The notes under the pieces are model-generated. The model searched no databases and had not been told where the DNA came from. It saw only the letters and a list, made by a program, of their open reading frames with translations. A DNA stretch of 64,000 nucleotides, taken from positions 248,001 to 312,000 of the forward strand of contig NZ_AP021972.1 in assembly GCF_014168815.1 (NCBI RefSeq). The letters are read 5' to 3'. This DNA is from Klebsiella sp. WP3-W18-ESBL-02 (GTDB lineage Bacteria; Pseudomonadota; Gammaproteobacteria; Enterobacterales; Enterobacteriaceae). This document shows, one piece after another, positions 26,602 through 35,980 of the stretch. Each line of letters opens with the position of its first letter. Position 1 is the first letter of the stretch. A program made the translations under genes and the position numbers.

Positions 26602-28671
26602 ATGTCTGAGAATACTTTTCTGGTGGAAATCGGCACTGAAGAGCTGCCACCAAAAGCGCTGCGCAACCTGGCGGAATCTTTCGCGGCAAACGTGACCGCA
26701 GAGCTCGATAACGCGGGCCTCGCGCACGGTAAAGTTGAATGGTTTGCTGCCCCGCGCCGTCTGGCGCTGAAAGTGGCAAATCTCGCGGCCGCGCAGGCGG
26801 ATCGTGAAGTTGAAAAACGCGGCCCGGCGATTGCCCAGGCGTTCGACGCCGAAGGCAAACCGAGCAAAGCGGCTGAGGGCTGGGCGCGCGGCTGCGGTAT
26901 CACCGTCGATCAGGCCGAACGTCTGACCACTGACAAAGGCGAATGGCTGCTGTATCGCGCACACGTGAAGGGCGAAAGCACCGAAGCGCTGCTGCCGAAC
27001 ATGATTGCCAACTCGCTTTCTAAGCTGCCGATCCCGAAACTGATGCGCTGGGGCGCGAACGACGTGCACTTTGTGCGTCCGGTTCACACCGTAACCCTGC
27101 TGCTGGGTGAGAAAGTCGTTCCTGCGACCATCCTTGGCATTCAGTCTGACCGCGTGATTCGCGGCCATCGCTTTATGGGCGAGCCGGAGTTCACTATCGA
27201 CAATGCCGATCAGTACCCGCAGATTCTGCTGGAACGCGGCATGGTGGTGGCTGACTACGAAGCGCGTAAGGCCAAAATTAAAGCCGATGCGGAAGAAGCA
27301 GCGCGTAAGATTGGCGGCATTGCCGATCTGAGCGAAAGCCTGCTGGAAGAAGTCACCTCGCTGGTTGAATGGCCGGTGGTACTGACTGCGAAGTTTGAAG
27401 AGAAATTCCTTGCGGTGCCGGCGGAAGCGCTGGTGTACACCATGAAGGGCGACCAGAAGTACTTCCCGGTTTACGACAACGCGGGCAAGCTGCTGCCGAA
27501 CTTTATCTTCGTGGCCAACATCGAATCGAAAGATCCGACCCAGATCATCTCCGGTAACGAGAAAGTGGTTCGCCCACGTCTGGCCGACGCCGAGTTCTTC
27601 TTCAATACCGACCGTAAAAAACGTCTGGAAGATCACCTGCCACGTCTGCAAACCGTGCTGTTCCAGCAACAGCTGGGCACGCTGCGCGACAAAACTGACC
27701 GTATTCAGGCGCTGGCGGGCTGGATTGCCGGTCAGATTGGCGCTGATGTGAACCACGCAACCCGCGCTGGCCTGCTGTCTAAGTGCGACCTGATGACCAA
27801 CATGGTCTTCGAGTTCACCGACACTCAGGGCGTGATGGGGATGCACTACGCGCGCCATGATGGCGAAGCGGAAGATGTTGCGGTCGCGCTGAACGAGCAG
27901 TATCAGCCGCGCTTTGCCGGTGACGATCTGCCGTCTAACCCGGTAGCGTGCGCGCTGGCGATTGCCGATAAGATGGACACCCTGGCGGGTATCTTTGGTA
28001 TCGGTCAACATCCGAAAGGCGATAAAGACCCGTTCGCGCTGCGTCGTGCCGCGCTGGGCGTGCTGCGTATCATCGTTGAGAAGAACCTGAACCTGGATCT
28101 GCAAACGCTGACCGAAGAAGCGGTGCGTCTGTACGGCGACAAGCTGACCAACGCGAAAGTGGTGGATGACGTTATCGACTTCATGCTCGGCCGTTTCCGC
28201 GCGTGGTATCAGGATGAAGGTTACACCGTCGATACCATCCAGGCGGTGCTGGCGCGCCGTCCGACGCGTCCGGCAGACTTCGATGCCCGTATGAAAGCGG
28301 TGTCCCACTTCCGTACCCTGGAAGAAGCGTCTGCGCTGGCAGCGGCTAACAAGCGCGTGTCTAACATCCTGGCGAAATCTGACGAAACGCTGAACGATAT
28401 TGTTCATGCTTCCGTGCTGAAAGAAGCGGCAGAAATTAAGCTGGCGGGCAACCTCGTCGTTCTGCGCGATAAGCTGCAGCCGTACTTCGCCGAAGGTCGC
28501 TATCAGGATGCGCTGATCGAACTGGCCTCGTTGCGCGAGCCGGTGGATGAGTTCTTCGAGAACGTCATGGTGAACGCAGAAGATAAAGACGTGCGTATCA
28601 ACCGTCTGACTCTGCTGTCGAAACTGCGCGAGCTGTTCCTGCAGGTAGCAGATATTTCCCTGCTGCAGTAA
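26602..28671 (+). CDS. glyS: Glycyl-tRNA synthetase beta subunit
   Basis: This 689-residue subunit (E. coli 689) is required for tRNA(Gly) recognition. It has an N-terminal module, a central HD-type domain (NMVFEFTDTQGVMGMHYARH near 395) and a C-terminal anticodon-binding helical region (VMVNAEDKDVRINRLTLLSKL). A GAGG-type ribosome site precedes the ATG in the glyQ-glyS gap. Confidence 0.98.
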   Translation: MSENTFLVEIGTEELPPKALRNLAESFAANVTAELDNAGLAHGKVEWFAAPRRLALKVANLAAAQADREVEKRGPAIAQAFDAEGKPSKAAEGWARGCGITVDQAERLTTDKGEWLLYRAHVKGESTEALLPNMIANSLSKLPIPKLMRWGANDVHFVRPVHTVTLLLGEKVVPATILGIQSDRVIRGHRFMGEPEFTIDNADQYPQILLERGMVVADYEARKAKIKADAEEAARKIGGIADLSESLLEEVTSLVEWPVVLTAKFEEKFLAVPAEALVYTMKGDQKYFPVYDNAGKLLPNFIFVANIESKDPTQIISGNEKVVRPRLADAEFFFNTDRKKRLEDHLPRLQTVLFQQQLGTLRDKTDRIQALAGWIAGQIGADVNHATRAGLLSKCDLMTNMVFEFTDTQGVMGMHYARHDGEAEDVAVALNEQYQPRFAGDDLPSNPVACALAIADKMDTLAGIFGIGQHPKGDKDPFALRRAALGVLRIIVEKNLNLDLQTLTEEAVRLYGDKLTNAKVVDDVIDFMLGRFRAWYQDEGYTVDTIQAVLARRPTRPADFDARMKAVSHFRTLEEASALAAANKRVSNILAKSDETLNDIVHASVLKEAAEIKLAGNLVVLRDKLQPYFAEGRYQDALIELASLREPVDEFFENVMVNAEDKDVRINRLTLLSKLRELFLQVADISLLQ

Positions 28672-28690
28672 GCGAAACGCGGTAAATAAA

Positions 28691-28717
28691 AGACCTGCCC
28701 TCGGGCAGGTTTTTTTA
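28691..28717 (+). terminator. Terminator after glyQS
   Basis: ACCTGCCC and GGGCAGGT form an 8-bp stem with a 2-nt spacer, followed by seven T. Confidence 0.9.
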
Positions 28718-28772
28718 TGGTGCAGAGGTATACCCGGTCCTTTTTTGTGTTCGCAAATAGACACTTTTGTAA

Positions 28773-28798
28773 TTAACATATCTGTATTAACATATATG
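28773..28798 (+). promoter_or_regulatory. Probable ArsR operator
   Basis: Two direct copies of TTAACATAT (28773-28781, 28787-28795) overlap the palindrome CATATATG (28791-28798), just upstream of arsR. ArsR repressors bind AT-rich sites with CATATG-like cores. A related element (ATAATCATATGTG) lies before arsB near 29166. Confidence 0.6.
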
Positions 28799-28823
28799 TG
28801 TGGTGACGATAACGGAGTCAGCT

Positions 28824-29144
28824 ATGCTACAACCGGTTCAACTTTTCAAAATCCTGGCGGATGAAACCCGTCTTGCGATCCTTATGCAACTGAGAGAGTC
28901 GGGCGAGCTGTGCGTTTGTGATATCTGCGGTGCCACCTCGGAATCACAGCCGAAAATTTCCCGGCATATGGCGATTTTACGCGGGGCTGGGTTAGTTATG
29001 GACCGTCGGGACGGAAAATGGGTTTATTACCGATTGTCTCCGCATATGCCTGCCTGGGCGGCAGACGTCATCTCAACCGCCTGGCAGTGCCTGCGTGAAG
29101 ACGTACGTAAACGACGGGTGACGTCGGATTATTCTTCCTGCTAA
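28824..29144 (+). CDS. arsR: Arsenite-responsive repressor ArsR
   Basis: A 106-residue winged-helix repressor starting at MLQPVQLFKILADETR; a longer in-frame start at 28800 overlaps the operator. The arsenite-sensing cysteines are in ELCVCDICG (Cys30, Cys32, Cys35), the CxCxxC pattern of the E. coli chromosomal ArsR. The recognition helix is in SQPKISRHMAILRGAGLV. It is first in arsRBC. Confidence 0.95.
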   Translation: MLQPVQLFKILADETRLAILMQLRESGELCVCDICGATSESQPKISRHMAILRGAGLVMDRRDGKWVYYRLSPHMPAWAADVISTAWQCLREDVRKRRVTSDYSSC

Positions 29145-29191
29145 GGCTGAATAGTACATATATATATAATCATATGTGAATGGGGTGTGAA

Positions 29192-30481
29192 ATGTTGTTG
29201 GCAGGGAGTCTGTTTCTACTGACGCTGGTGCTGGTCATCTGGCAGCCAAAAGGGCTGAGCATTGGCTGGAGCGCAAGCATTGGGACGGTCCTCGCGCTGG
29301 CGACGGGCGTGATTCATATCGACGATATTCCCGTTGTCTGGAACATTGTGTGGAACGCTACGGCGACATTTATTGCCGTCATCATGATCAGCCTGTTGCT
29401 CGATGAGTGCAGTTTCTTTGAATGGGCCGCGCTGCACGTCTCGCGCTGGGGTAAGGGGCGCGGGCGTTTGTTGTTTACCTGGATAGTCTTACTCGGCGCG
29501 GCCGTCGCGGCGCTGTTTGCGAACGACGGCGCGGCGCTGATTCTAACGCCTATCGTGATTGCCATGCTGCTTGCACTAGGCTTCAGCCAGGGTACGACGC
29601 TGGCTTTTGTGATGGCCGCGGGGTTCATTGCGGATACGGCCAGCCTGCCGCTGATCGTCTCTAACCTGGTGAATATCGTCTCGGCTGATTTCTTTGGCCT
29701 GGGTTTCACCCGGTACGCTTCCGTGATGGTGCCCGTGGATATCGCGGCGATTGTTGCCACGCTGGGGATGCTGCATTGGTTCTTCCGCCGGGACATCCCC
29801 AGGACCTACGACGTTGCTTTGCTGAAGACGCCGGCCAGCGCGATTAAAGATCCCGCGACGTTTAAGATGGGCTGGGTGGTGCTGCTGTGTCTGCTCGCTG
29901 GGTTCTTTATTCTGGAACCGATGGGGATTCCCATCAGCGCAATTGCCGCCGTAGGCGCCGCGGCGTTGTTTATCGTCGCGAAGCGCGGCCACGCGATTAA
30001 TACCGGAAAGGTATTGCGTGGGGCGCCGTGGCAGATTGTCATTTTCTCGCTCGGCATGTATCTGGTGGTTTATGGGCTGCGTAATGCGGGGCTTACGGAG
30101 TGGCTGTCTGGGGTGCTGAACGTACTGGCCGAGCATGGCCTATGGGCCGCCACGCTGGGAACCGGCTTTATTACGGCATTTCTGTCGTCAATGATGAACA
30201 ATATGCCGACGGTGTTGATTGGTGCGCTGTCGATTGATGGCAGCGCCGCGACCGGCGTCATCAAAGAAGCCATGGTCTATGCCAACGTTATTGGCTGCGA
30301 TCTGGGGCCGAAGATTACCCCGATTGGCAGCCTGGCTACGCTGCTGTGGCTGCACGTACTGGCGCAGAAAAACATGAAGATTACCTGGGGATATTACTTC
30401 CGCACGGGCATCATCATGACGCTGCCGGTTCTCTTTGTCACCCTGGTCGCACTGGCGCTGCGGCTCTCCGTCACTTTGTAA
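29192..30481 (+). CDS. arsB: Arsenite/antimonite efflux pump ArsB
   Basis: The start at 29192 (MLLAGSLFLLTL) gives 429 residues, the usual ArsB length, with about 12 membrane helices. Conserved segments include FANDGAALILTPI and SSMMNNMPTVL. It extrudes arsenite. Its stop codon overlaps a possible arsC start. Confidence 0.96.
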   Translation: MLLAGSLFLLTLVLVIWQPKGLSIGWSASIGTVLALATGVIHIDDIPVVWNIVWNATATFIAVIMISLLLDECSFFEWAALHVSRWGKGRGRLLFTWIVLLGAAVAALFANDGAALILTPIVIAMLLALGFSQGTTLAFVMAAGFIADTASLPLIVSNLVNIVSADFFGLGFTRYASVMVPVDIAAIVATLGMLHWFFRRDIPRTYDVALLKTPASAIKDPATFKMGWVVLLCLLAGFFILEPMGIPISAIAAVGAAALFIVAKRGHAINTGKVLRGAPWQIVIFSLGMYLVVYGLRNAGLTEWLSGVLNVLAEHGLWAATLGTGFITAFLSSMMNNMPTVLIGALSIDGSAATGVIKEAMVYANVIGCDLGPKITPIGSLATLLWLHVLAQKNMKITWGYYFRTGIIMTLPVLFVTLVALALRLSVTL

Positions 30482-30492
30482 TGAGATACTGT

Positions 30493-30921
30493 ATGAGCAT
30501 GATTACTGTCTATCATAACCCCGCCTGCGGCACGTCGCGGAATACGCTGGAGATGATCCGCAACAGCGGCAATGAGCCGAAGATTGTTTATTATCTCGAC
30601 ACGCCGCCCTCCCGCGATGAGTTGGTTAAGCTGATTGCCGATATGGGGATAACGGTACGCGCGCTGCTGCGCCAGAATGTGGAACCCTATGAACAACTCG
30701 GCCTGGCTGAAGATCGGTTTACCGATGAACAATTGATCGGTTATATGCTTGAACATCCGATCCTGATCAACCGCCCGATTGTCGTGACGCCGCTGGGCAC
30801 CCGACTGTGCCGTCCTTCCGAGGTTGTGCTGGAGATCTTACCTGAGCCGCAGCAGGGCGCGTTCACCAAAGAAGATGGTGAACAGGTGGTCGATGAATCG
30901 GGAAAAAGAGTGAAATCCTGA
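30493..30921 (+). CDS. arsC: Glutaredoxin-dependent arsenate reductase ArsC
   Basis: The start at 30493 gives 142 residues (E. coli 141); an ATG at 30481 would add four residues. Catalytic Cys12 is in HNPACGTSRNT, and the arginines that stabilise the thioarsenate are in VRALLRQN, INRPIVVTPLGTRLCRP. It reduces arsenate to arsenite for ArsB. The 290 bp after it contain no gene I can support. Confidence 0.96.
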   Translation: MSMITVYHNPACGTSRNTLEMIRNSGNEPKIVYYLDTPPSRDELVKLIADMGITVRALLRQNVEPYEQLGLAEDRFTDEQLIGYMLEHPILINRPIVVTPLGTRLCRPSEVVLEILPEPQQGAFTKEDGEQVVDESGKRVKS

Positions 30922-31211
30922 TTCGCTTTACCCGGGCAGCATCTTGCTAAAAAGAACCTGCTATCAACGGGTTGCTTCATCAAGCCCGCGCTTGTCAGGC
31001 CTTGTCGCTTTGAGGCCTGGCGTTGCGCCAGGCATAAAATGCGTAAAAAATAGCCTTGAAATACGCCCAACAATGCGTTTAAGCTTTGCCGCGACGAACC
31101 CCTCGTCTTACTGAGGCACACTGAAAATGGACAAACACACCTGCTGAATTCGAATCCTTGCTGGGCGCTTGCCGCTCGCAGGGGAACTATTGATTTCATT
31201 CAGGAGTGCTT

Positions 31212-32831
31212 ATGGCCCACTGTGCGCAATCCCCCGCTTTTATTTTGCATCAGGTCACCTGTCAGTTTGCGACGGGCGATACCCTTTTTGGCCCACTGAA
31301 CGTCTCGCTGGCCCCCTCGCCGTGCGGTCTTGTCGGACGCAACGGCGTGGGTAAAACCCGCCTGCTACGTCTGCTGGCGGGGAAAGACCGTCCTTCTTCT
31401 GGTCATATTGAACCACTTTCCTCCTGTGCGTATGTGGCGCAGCAGCATGCGGTGTCCGCAGAGATGACGCTGGCAATGTTGCTTGGCTATGAGGCGATTT
31501 TTTCCGCTTTACAGCGTCTCGCTGCAGGCCACGCGCTGGCTGATGATATTGAATGCCTGGACGGTTATTGGGAACTGCCTGAGCGATTAAACGCAGCGTT
31601 TCTGGCCGCAGGGCTGGGTGAGTTTGACCCCGCGCGGCCAGCGCTTTCTCTGAGCGGCGGAGAACGGGTGAAAGCGTTGCTCTGCGCCGCGTTTGCCTCC
31701 GATGCGGCGTATTTACTGCTGGATGAGCCGACTAACCATCTTGATAGCGGCGGGCGCGAATGGCTTTATCGGCAGCTGGAAAGCTGGCGAGGCGGGGCGC
31801 TGATTGCCAGCCACGATCGCGAGCTGCTCGGGCGGATGCCGCGCATTCTCGAGCTGACCCCCTCAGCGCTACGTAGCTACGGCGGCAGCTATGCGGATTA
31901 TCAGCAGCAGCGCGATGCCGAACAGTCCGCGGCACGGGCCGCGCTCAGCCATGCTGCAACTGAACGACGCCGCGTCCGGGCGCGGATGCAAAAGGAACAT
32001 GACGATTGTCAGCGGCGCTCGGCTAAAACATTAAGGACCGTCGATAGCCTGAACATCGCCTCTTTTGAGCGTGTGAAGTACAAAGGCGCGGCGCGCGAGC
32101 GGCCAGGGACGCTGCTCACTCAGCACCGGGAGCAAAACGCGACGCTAAATCATGCGGTAGCACAGGCGCGGGAACGCGTGGAAGAAGATGTGCCCATCCT
32201 GTTTACCTTGCCAGGAGGCCGTATCGCGGCGGGCAAGCAGATATGGGTGGCTGAGCAGCTGTGTTTAGCGCATTCGTCGGCGTTCCCGCTCACCTTGCGG
32301 TTGGATGGCCCGATGCGAGTGGCGCTGCGCGGCCCGAATGGCTGCGGCAAAACGACGCTGCTGAAAACGCTGATGGGCATTGAATCACCGCTCTGCGGCG
32401 AATGCCGATTGTCGGTCAGCGCGGCCTGGCTCGATCAACATCTTACACAGCTGGATTTATCGCAATCGGTGATGGGGCATTTGAGGGCAGGCGATTCGCC
32501 GTTAGTGGAGGGGGAGCTGCGTACCCGCCTGGCCCAGCTTCGGCTCGACGCCGATAAGGTCAATCTACCGCTGGCGGCATTGAGCGGCGGTGAACGCTTA
32601 AAAGCCGCGCTGGCCTGCGTGCTGTGGCGTCGGGAACCGGCGCAACTGTTATTGCTGGACGAGCCGACCAACCATCTCGATCTGGCATCCGTTCAGGCAA
32701 TTGAAGCGGCGCTAGTCGGATTTCCCGGCGCAATGCTGGTGGTGTCGCACGATGAGGCGTTTTTACAGGCGTTGAAGTTGACGCATAGTCTGACGTGGCA
32801 GGAGAACGGCTGGATTTTTACGGCGTTATAA
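31212..32831 (+). CDS. ABC-F family ATPase
   Basis: A soluble protein of about 539 residues with two ABC domains and no membrane segment. AGGAG at 31202-31206 selects the ATG at 31212. Walker A GRNGVGKTR near residue 38 and GPNGCGKTT near 377; LSGGERV and LSGGERLK signatures; two copies of LLLDEPTNHLD. A charged linker, rich in Arg/Glu, lies at about residues 230-310. ABC-F proteins act on ribosomes as translation factors or antibiotic-resistance proteins. This one is not Uup, EttA, YheS or YbiT by position, and its target is unknown. It lies between arsC and cspA. Confidence 0.85.
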   Translation: MAHCAQSPAFILHQVTCQFATGDTLFGPLNVSLAPSPCGLVGRNGVGKTRLLRLLAGKDRPSSGHIEPLSSCAYVAQQHAVSAEMTLAMLLGYEAIFSALQRLAAGHALADDIECLDGYWELPERLNAAFLAAGLGEFDPARPALSLSGGERVKALLCAAFASDAAYLLLDEPTNHLDSGGREWLYRQLESWRGGALIASHDRELLGRMPRILELTPSALRSYGGSYADYQQQRDAEQSAARAALSHAATERRRVRARMQKEHDDCQRRSAKTLRTVDSLNIASFERVKYKGAARERPGTLLTQHREQNATLNHAVAQARERVEEDVPILFTLPGGRIAAGKQIWVAEQLCLAHSSAFPLTLRLDGPMRVALRGPNGCGKTTLLKTLMGIESPLCGECRLSVSAAWLDQHLTQLDLSQSVMGHLRAGDSPLVEGELRTRLAQLRLDADKVNLPLAALSGGERLKAALACVLWRREPAQLLLLDEPTNHLDLASVQAIEAALVGFPGAMLVVSHDEAFLQALKLTHSLTWQENGWIFTAL

Positions 32832-32836
32832 ATAAA

Positions 32837-32864
32837 AAAATCCCCGCCGTAAGGCAGGGATTTC
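32837..32864 (-). terminator. Terminator of cspA (possibly bidirectional)
   Basis: AAATCCCTGCC pairs with GGCGGGGATTT on the minus strand and is followed by a T run; the same hairpin could end the convergent ABC-F transcript. Confidence 0.85.
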
Positions 32865-32884
32865 GAATTTTTAGCGGCGTGAAC

Positions 32885-33097
32885 TTACAGAGAAGTTACG
32901 TTGCCAGCTGCCGGGCCTTTAGCGCCGTTTTCGATGGTGAAGGAAACTTTCTGACCTTCGTCCAGGGATTTGTAGCCATCGTTCTGGATAGCAGAGAAGT
33001 GTACGAACACGTCTTTAGAACCATCGTCAGGAGTGATGAAGCCGAAGCCTTTGTCAGCGTTGAACCATTTTACGATACCAGTCATTTTACCGGACAT
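32885..33097 (-). CDS. cspA: Major cold-shock protein CspA
   Basis: This 70-residue OB-fold RNA chaperone has both RNP motifs, KGFGFI and VFVHF, and the CspA-type start MSGKMTGIVKWFN. It melts RNA secondary structure on cold shock. The mRNA has the long conserved leader described below. AAAGGTAAT precedes the ATG. Confidence 0.97.
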   Translation of the reverse strand: MSGKMTGIVKWFNADKGFGFITPDDGSKDVFVHFSAIQNDGYKSLDEGQKVSFTIENGAKGPAAGNVTSL

Positions 33098-33253
33098 AGA
33101 AATTACCTTTAAAAATTAATTGAGCCTTACGGCGATATGGCATGCTTTACAGAATTTAAAGCGTAAAGGAAATGTCGCTACGAGGGGTACCAATGGATAA
33201 CCTTGAAGGGAACTGCTTTACTCAACTGCTTTGTGGTCTGTATGTCAAACCGT
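33098..33253 (-). promoter_or_regulatory. cspA cold-responsive 5' leader with cold box
   Basis: About 156 nt of leader align by eye with the E. coli cspA leader. They include the cold box TGACATACAGACCACAAAG (33229-33247, minus strand) and the CATGCCATATCGCC segment before the start. This leader refolds in the cold to favour translation. Transcription should start near 33253. Upstream sequence to 33407 holds the promoter and no gene. Confidence 0.85.
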
Positions 33254-33407
33254 GGAATCATTAACGCATACTTCCGGGCTCAAAAGCAAACGTTATCTGT
33301 GCCCATCCGGCTATGCAACGGGTGCGCTTACGGTGGTAATTTTGTTTAATATCATGATATATAAATAAAATTTAAGGAAATCTCTGCTTTGTAAAAAAGC
33401 GTCATAG

Positions 33408-33434
33408 CGCCCCGGCAGCGGGCCTGCCGGGGCG
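33408..33434 (-). terminator. Terminator after the MFS gene
   Basis: CGCCCCGGCAG and CTGCCGGGGCG form a perfect 11-bp stem with a 5-nt loop, 5 bp after the stop of the gene at 33440. A T run follows after about 10 bases. Confidence 0.65.
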
Positions 33435-33439
33435 TGGCA

Positions 33440-34813
33440 TTACACTTTTTGTGCCGCTTTTGGCAGCGACGACGGGCCGCTGGCACCCTGAAGCGTCTGC
33501 CGTTTACTCGCCGCGTGCTTGATCATCAGCGCAATAGCTGACAGCACGGCAGGAATAGCCAGCAGCGCGAAAATAGTCTTAAAGGAGAGCTCGGCCTGCA
33601 TCAGGAAAGCGCCGCTGAAGGCGCCGAGAATCCCGCCGAAGCGACCCAGGCCCAGCATCCAGGCAACGCCGGTGGCGCGCCCTTGAGTCGGGTAAAAACC
33701 GGCGGCCAACGCCGGCATGGATGACTGTGCGCCGTTCATGATGGTGCCGGCGATAAACACCATTACGCCCATTAATACCAGACTGCTGGTTGAGAAGCCC
33801 ACCAGGCAGACAAAGACGCCGGTCAGCAAATAGCCCACCGCCACCACTTTATTCGGGTTAATTTTGTCCATCAGCGCGCCGAGCACCAGTACGCCAATGC
33901 CGCCGCCCAGCGGGAAGAGGGCGGTAATAACCGAAGCCTGGCTCAACGTTGCGCCGGTTTCGCGAATCAACAGCGGCAGCCAACTGGTCAGCAGATAGAA
34001 GATCAGCAGGCCCATAAAGTAGGTCAGGCACAGCATAATGGTGCCCACCAGATAGCGTGGCGAGAAGATGACGCCCAGCGCCGACTGCTCTTTGACCTGA
34101 CCCGTTTCCTGCAATACAAAGTGCGTGTTATCCGGCAGAGGGGCGATGTGGCGTAAAATCCGCGCAATCTGTTGCTGAGATTTGTTCTTCACCGCCAGAT
34201 AGCGAGCGGACTCCGGCAGCAGGAAGATCAGCGCCACGGCCAGCGCCAGCGGCATCACGCCGCCAAGAATCAGCACGCTTTGCCAGCCGTAGTGTGGAAT
34301 CAGCCATGCTGAAACAAAGCCGCCCATTGATGAACCAATGGGGAACCCGACGAACATCAGGTTCACCAGCAGCGCGCGGCGGCGCTCCGGAGCATATTCA
34401 CTCATCAGCGTGGCGGCGTTCGGCATCGCGGCGCCGAGCCCCAGGCCCGTTAAGAAGCGCAGGACGGTCAGCTGCGTCAGCGATGTGGCGAAGGCCGTGA
34501 TCAGGCTGAAGCCGCCAAAGACCAGAATTGACAGGACCAGCACCTTTTTACGGCCAATGCGGTCGGCCATTGGGCCTGCGGTTAATGCGCCCACGGCAAG
34601 GCCGACCAGCGCGGCACTCATCACGGGGCCGAGATCGGATTTTTGTACCCCCCATTCCTGGATCAAATCGGAGGCGATAAAACCAATAATGGCGGTATCA
34701 AATCCATCCATAGCGACGGTCACAAAGCACAGCACCAGAATCATCCACTGGTACTTTGAGAAGGGATGGCGGTTGATAAAAGCCTGAATATCCGTTGTTG
34801 TCTGTGTTGTCAT
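33440..34813 (-). CDS. MFS transporter, aromatic acid:H+ symporter-like
   Basis: A 457-residue, 12-helix transporter. DGFDTAIIGFIASDL in helix 1, GPMADRIGRKKVLV between helices 2 and 3, and LPESARYLAVKNK are features of the PcaK/BenK/MhpT family, which imports benzoate-type acids. No aromatic degradation genes are nearby, so the substrate is not known. It is a single gene with its own terminator, divergent from yiaF. Confidence 0.82.
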   Translation of the reverse strand: MTTQTTTDIQAFINRHPFSKYQWMILVLCFVTVAMDGFDTAIIGFIASDLIQEWGVQKSDLGPVMSAALVGLAVGALTAGPMADRIGRKKVLVLSILVFGGFSLITAFATSLTQLTVLRFLTGLGLGAAMPNAATLMSEYAPERRRALLVNLMFVGFPIGSSMGGFVSAWLIPHYGWQSVLILGGVMPLALAVALIFLLPESARYLAVKNKSQQQIARILRHIAPLPDNTHFVLQETGQVKEQSALGVIFSPRYLVGTIMLCLTYFMGLLIFYLLTSWLPLLIRETGATLSQASVITALFPLGGGIGVLVLGALMDKINPNKVVAVGYLLTGVFVCLVGFSTSSLVLMGVMVFIAGTIMNGAQSSMPALAAGFYPTQGRATGVAWMLGLGRFGGILGAFSGAFLMQAELSFKTIFALLAIPAVLSAIALMIKHAASKRQTLQGASGPSSLPKAAQKV

Positions 34814-35230
34814 GCGGTAATTCCTGCTAAGCGAGGCGAGAGAGCGGGATTTATCCTCTTGTCTCTCTCACAGGTATTGAGGTTTTGGGCGATTATCGAA
34901 CGTATTGTCGTTAATCGTTCATTCAATCAAATCATTTAGCGGGCCTTCCCACAACGTGCCGCCGGGCGGAAGTGTGCGATTATCGTTCGCTCCGTTTTTG
35001 TTGTCGCGATGATTTAGCTAAAAAAAGATGAATATCATTACGTTAGTTCCTCTTTTCTTGCATGATCGCATTGCGATAAATGTGATGGATGCAACACCTT
35101 GTTAACATTTCAACGGAAGCGCGGCAGAACGTATGAAAAAGGTATCTTGCGGCGCGGCTCTGGACTATCCTTGTCAGCGTTAGGCACGCGTGTGCCGGTT
35201 TGCGCTTTTTTTGGCTGAAGGAGTAAGAAA
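34814..35230. other. Intergenic region between MFS gene and yiaF
   Basis: These 417 bp separate two divergent genes and should hold both promoters. No ORF, RNA gene or strong hairpin was identified. Confidence 0.5.
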
Positions 35231-35941
35231 ATGGCGACAGGAAAGTCCTGCTCTCGCTGGTTTGCGCCTGTTGCGGCGTTATTGATGGTTGTTAGCCTGA
35301 GTGGGTGTTTTGATAAGGAAGGCGATCAGCGTAAAGCATTCGTCGATTTCCTGCAGAATACGGTAATGCGCGGCGGTGAACGCCTGCCAACGCTGACGGC
35401 TGACCAGAAAAAACAGTTCGGGCCGTTTGTTTCCGACTACGCCGTCATTTATGGCTATTCACAGCAGGTGAGCCAGGCAATGGACGCGGGTCTGCGTCCG
35501 GTGGTGGATAGCGTTAACGCCATTCGCGTACCGCAGGATTACATGACCCAGCGCGAGCCGCTGCGTCAGGCAAATGGTTCGCTGGGCGTACTGAGCCAGC
35601 AGCTGCAAAATGCCAAAATGCAGGCAGATGCTGCGCACGCCGCGCTGAAGCAGGCAGACGATCTGAAGCCGGTCTTCGACCAGGTTTACAGCAAAGTGGT
35701 TACCGGCCCGGCCGACGCGCTGCAGCCGCTGATCCCAGCCGCGCAGGTGTTCACACAGCAGCTGGTGCAGGTGGGCGATTTTGTGGCTCAGCAGGGCACA
35801 CAGGTGAGCTTTGTGGCCAACGGCATTCAGTTCCCGACCTCACAGCAGGCAAGCCAGTACAATGCGCTGATTGGCCCGCTGGCCGCACAGCATCAGGCCT
35901 TTAGCCAGGCCTGGACGGCGGCGGTTAACGCGACCAAATAA
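35231..35941 (+). CDS. yiaF: Lipoprotein YiaF (DUF3053)
   Basis: A 236-residue protein, same length as E. coli YiaF, with signal peptide and lipobox LSGC near residue 26. The Cys is followed by Phe-Asp, and Asp at +3 leaves its membrane sorting unclear. The mature part is helical and Gln/Ala-rich. A GAAGGAG ribosome site precedes the ATG. Function unknown. It is convergent with ghrB; a GC-rich hairpin (CAGCCCGGC/GCCGGGCTG) at 35951-35973 can terminate it. Confidence 0.92.
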   Translation: MATGKSCSRWFAPVAALLMVVSLSGCFDKEGDQRKAFVDFLQNTVMRGGERLPTLTADQKKQFGPFVSDYAVIYGYSQQVSQAMDAGLRPVVDSVNAIRVPQDYMTQREPLRQANGSLGVLSQQLQNAKMQADAAHAALKQADDLKPVFDQVYSKVVTGPADALQPLIPAAQVFTQQLVQVGDFVAQQGTQVSFVANGIQFPTSQQASQYNALIGPLAAQHQAFSQAWTAAVNATK

Positions 35942-35980
35942 GCCATAATGGCAGCCCGGCACCCGCCGGGCTGTTTTGTT

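Noticed and set aside
25909..28779. A 956-codon open frame on the minus strand antisense to glyQ-glyS
   Set aside because: It lies entirely opposite two certain housekeeping genes. Strong codon bias in glyQS removes stop codons from this antisense frame, and the translation shows no domain.
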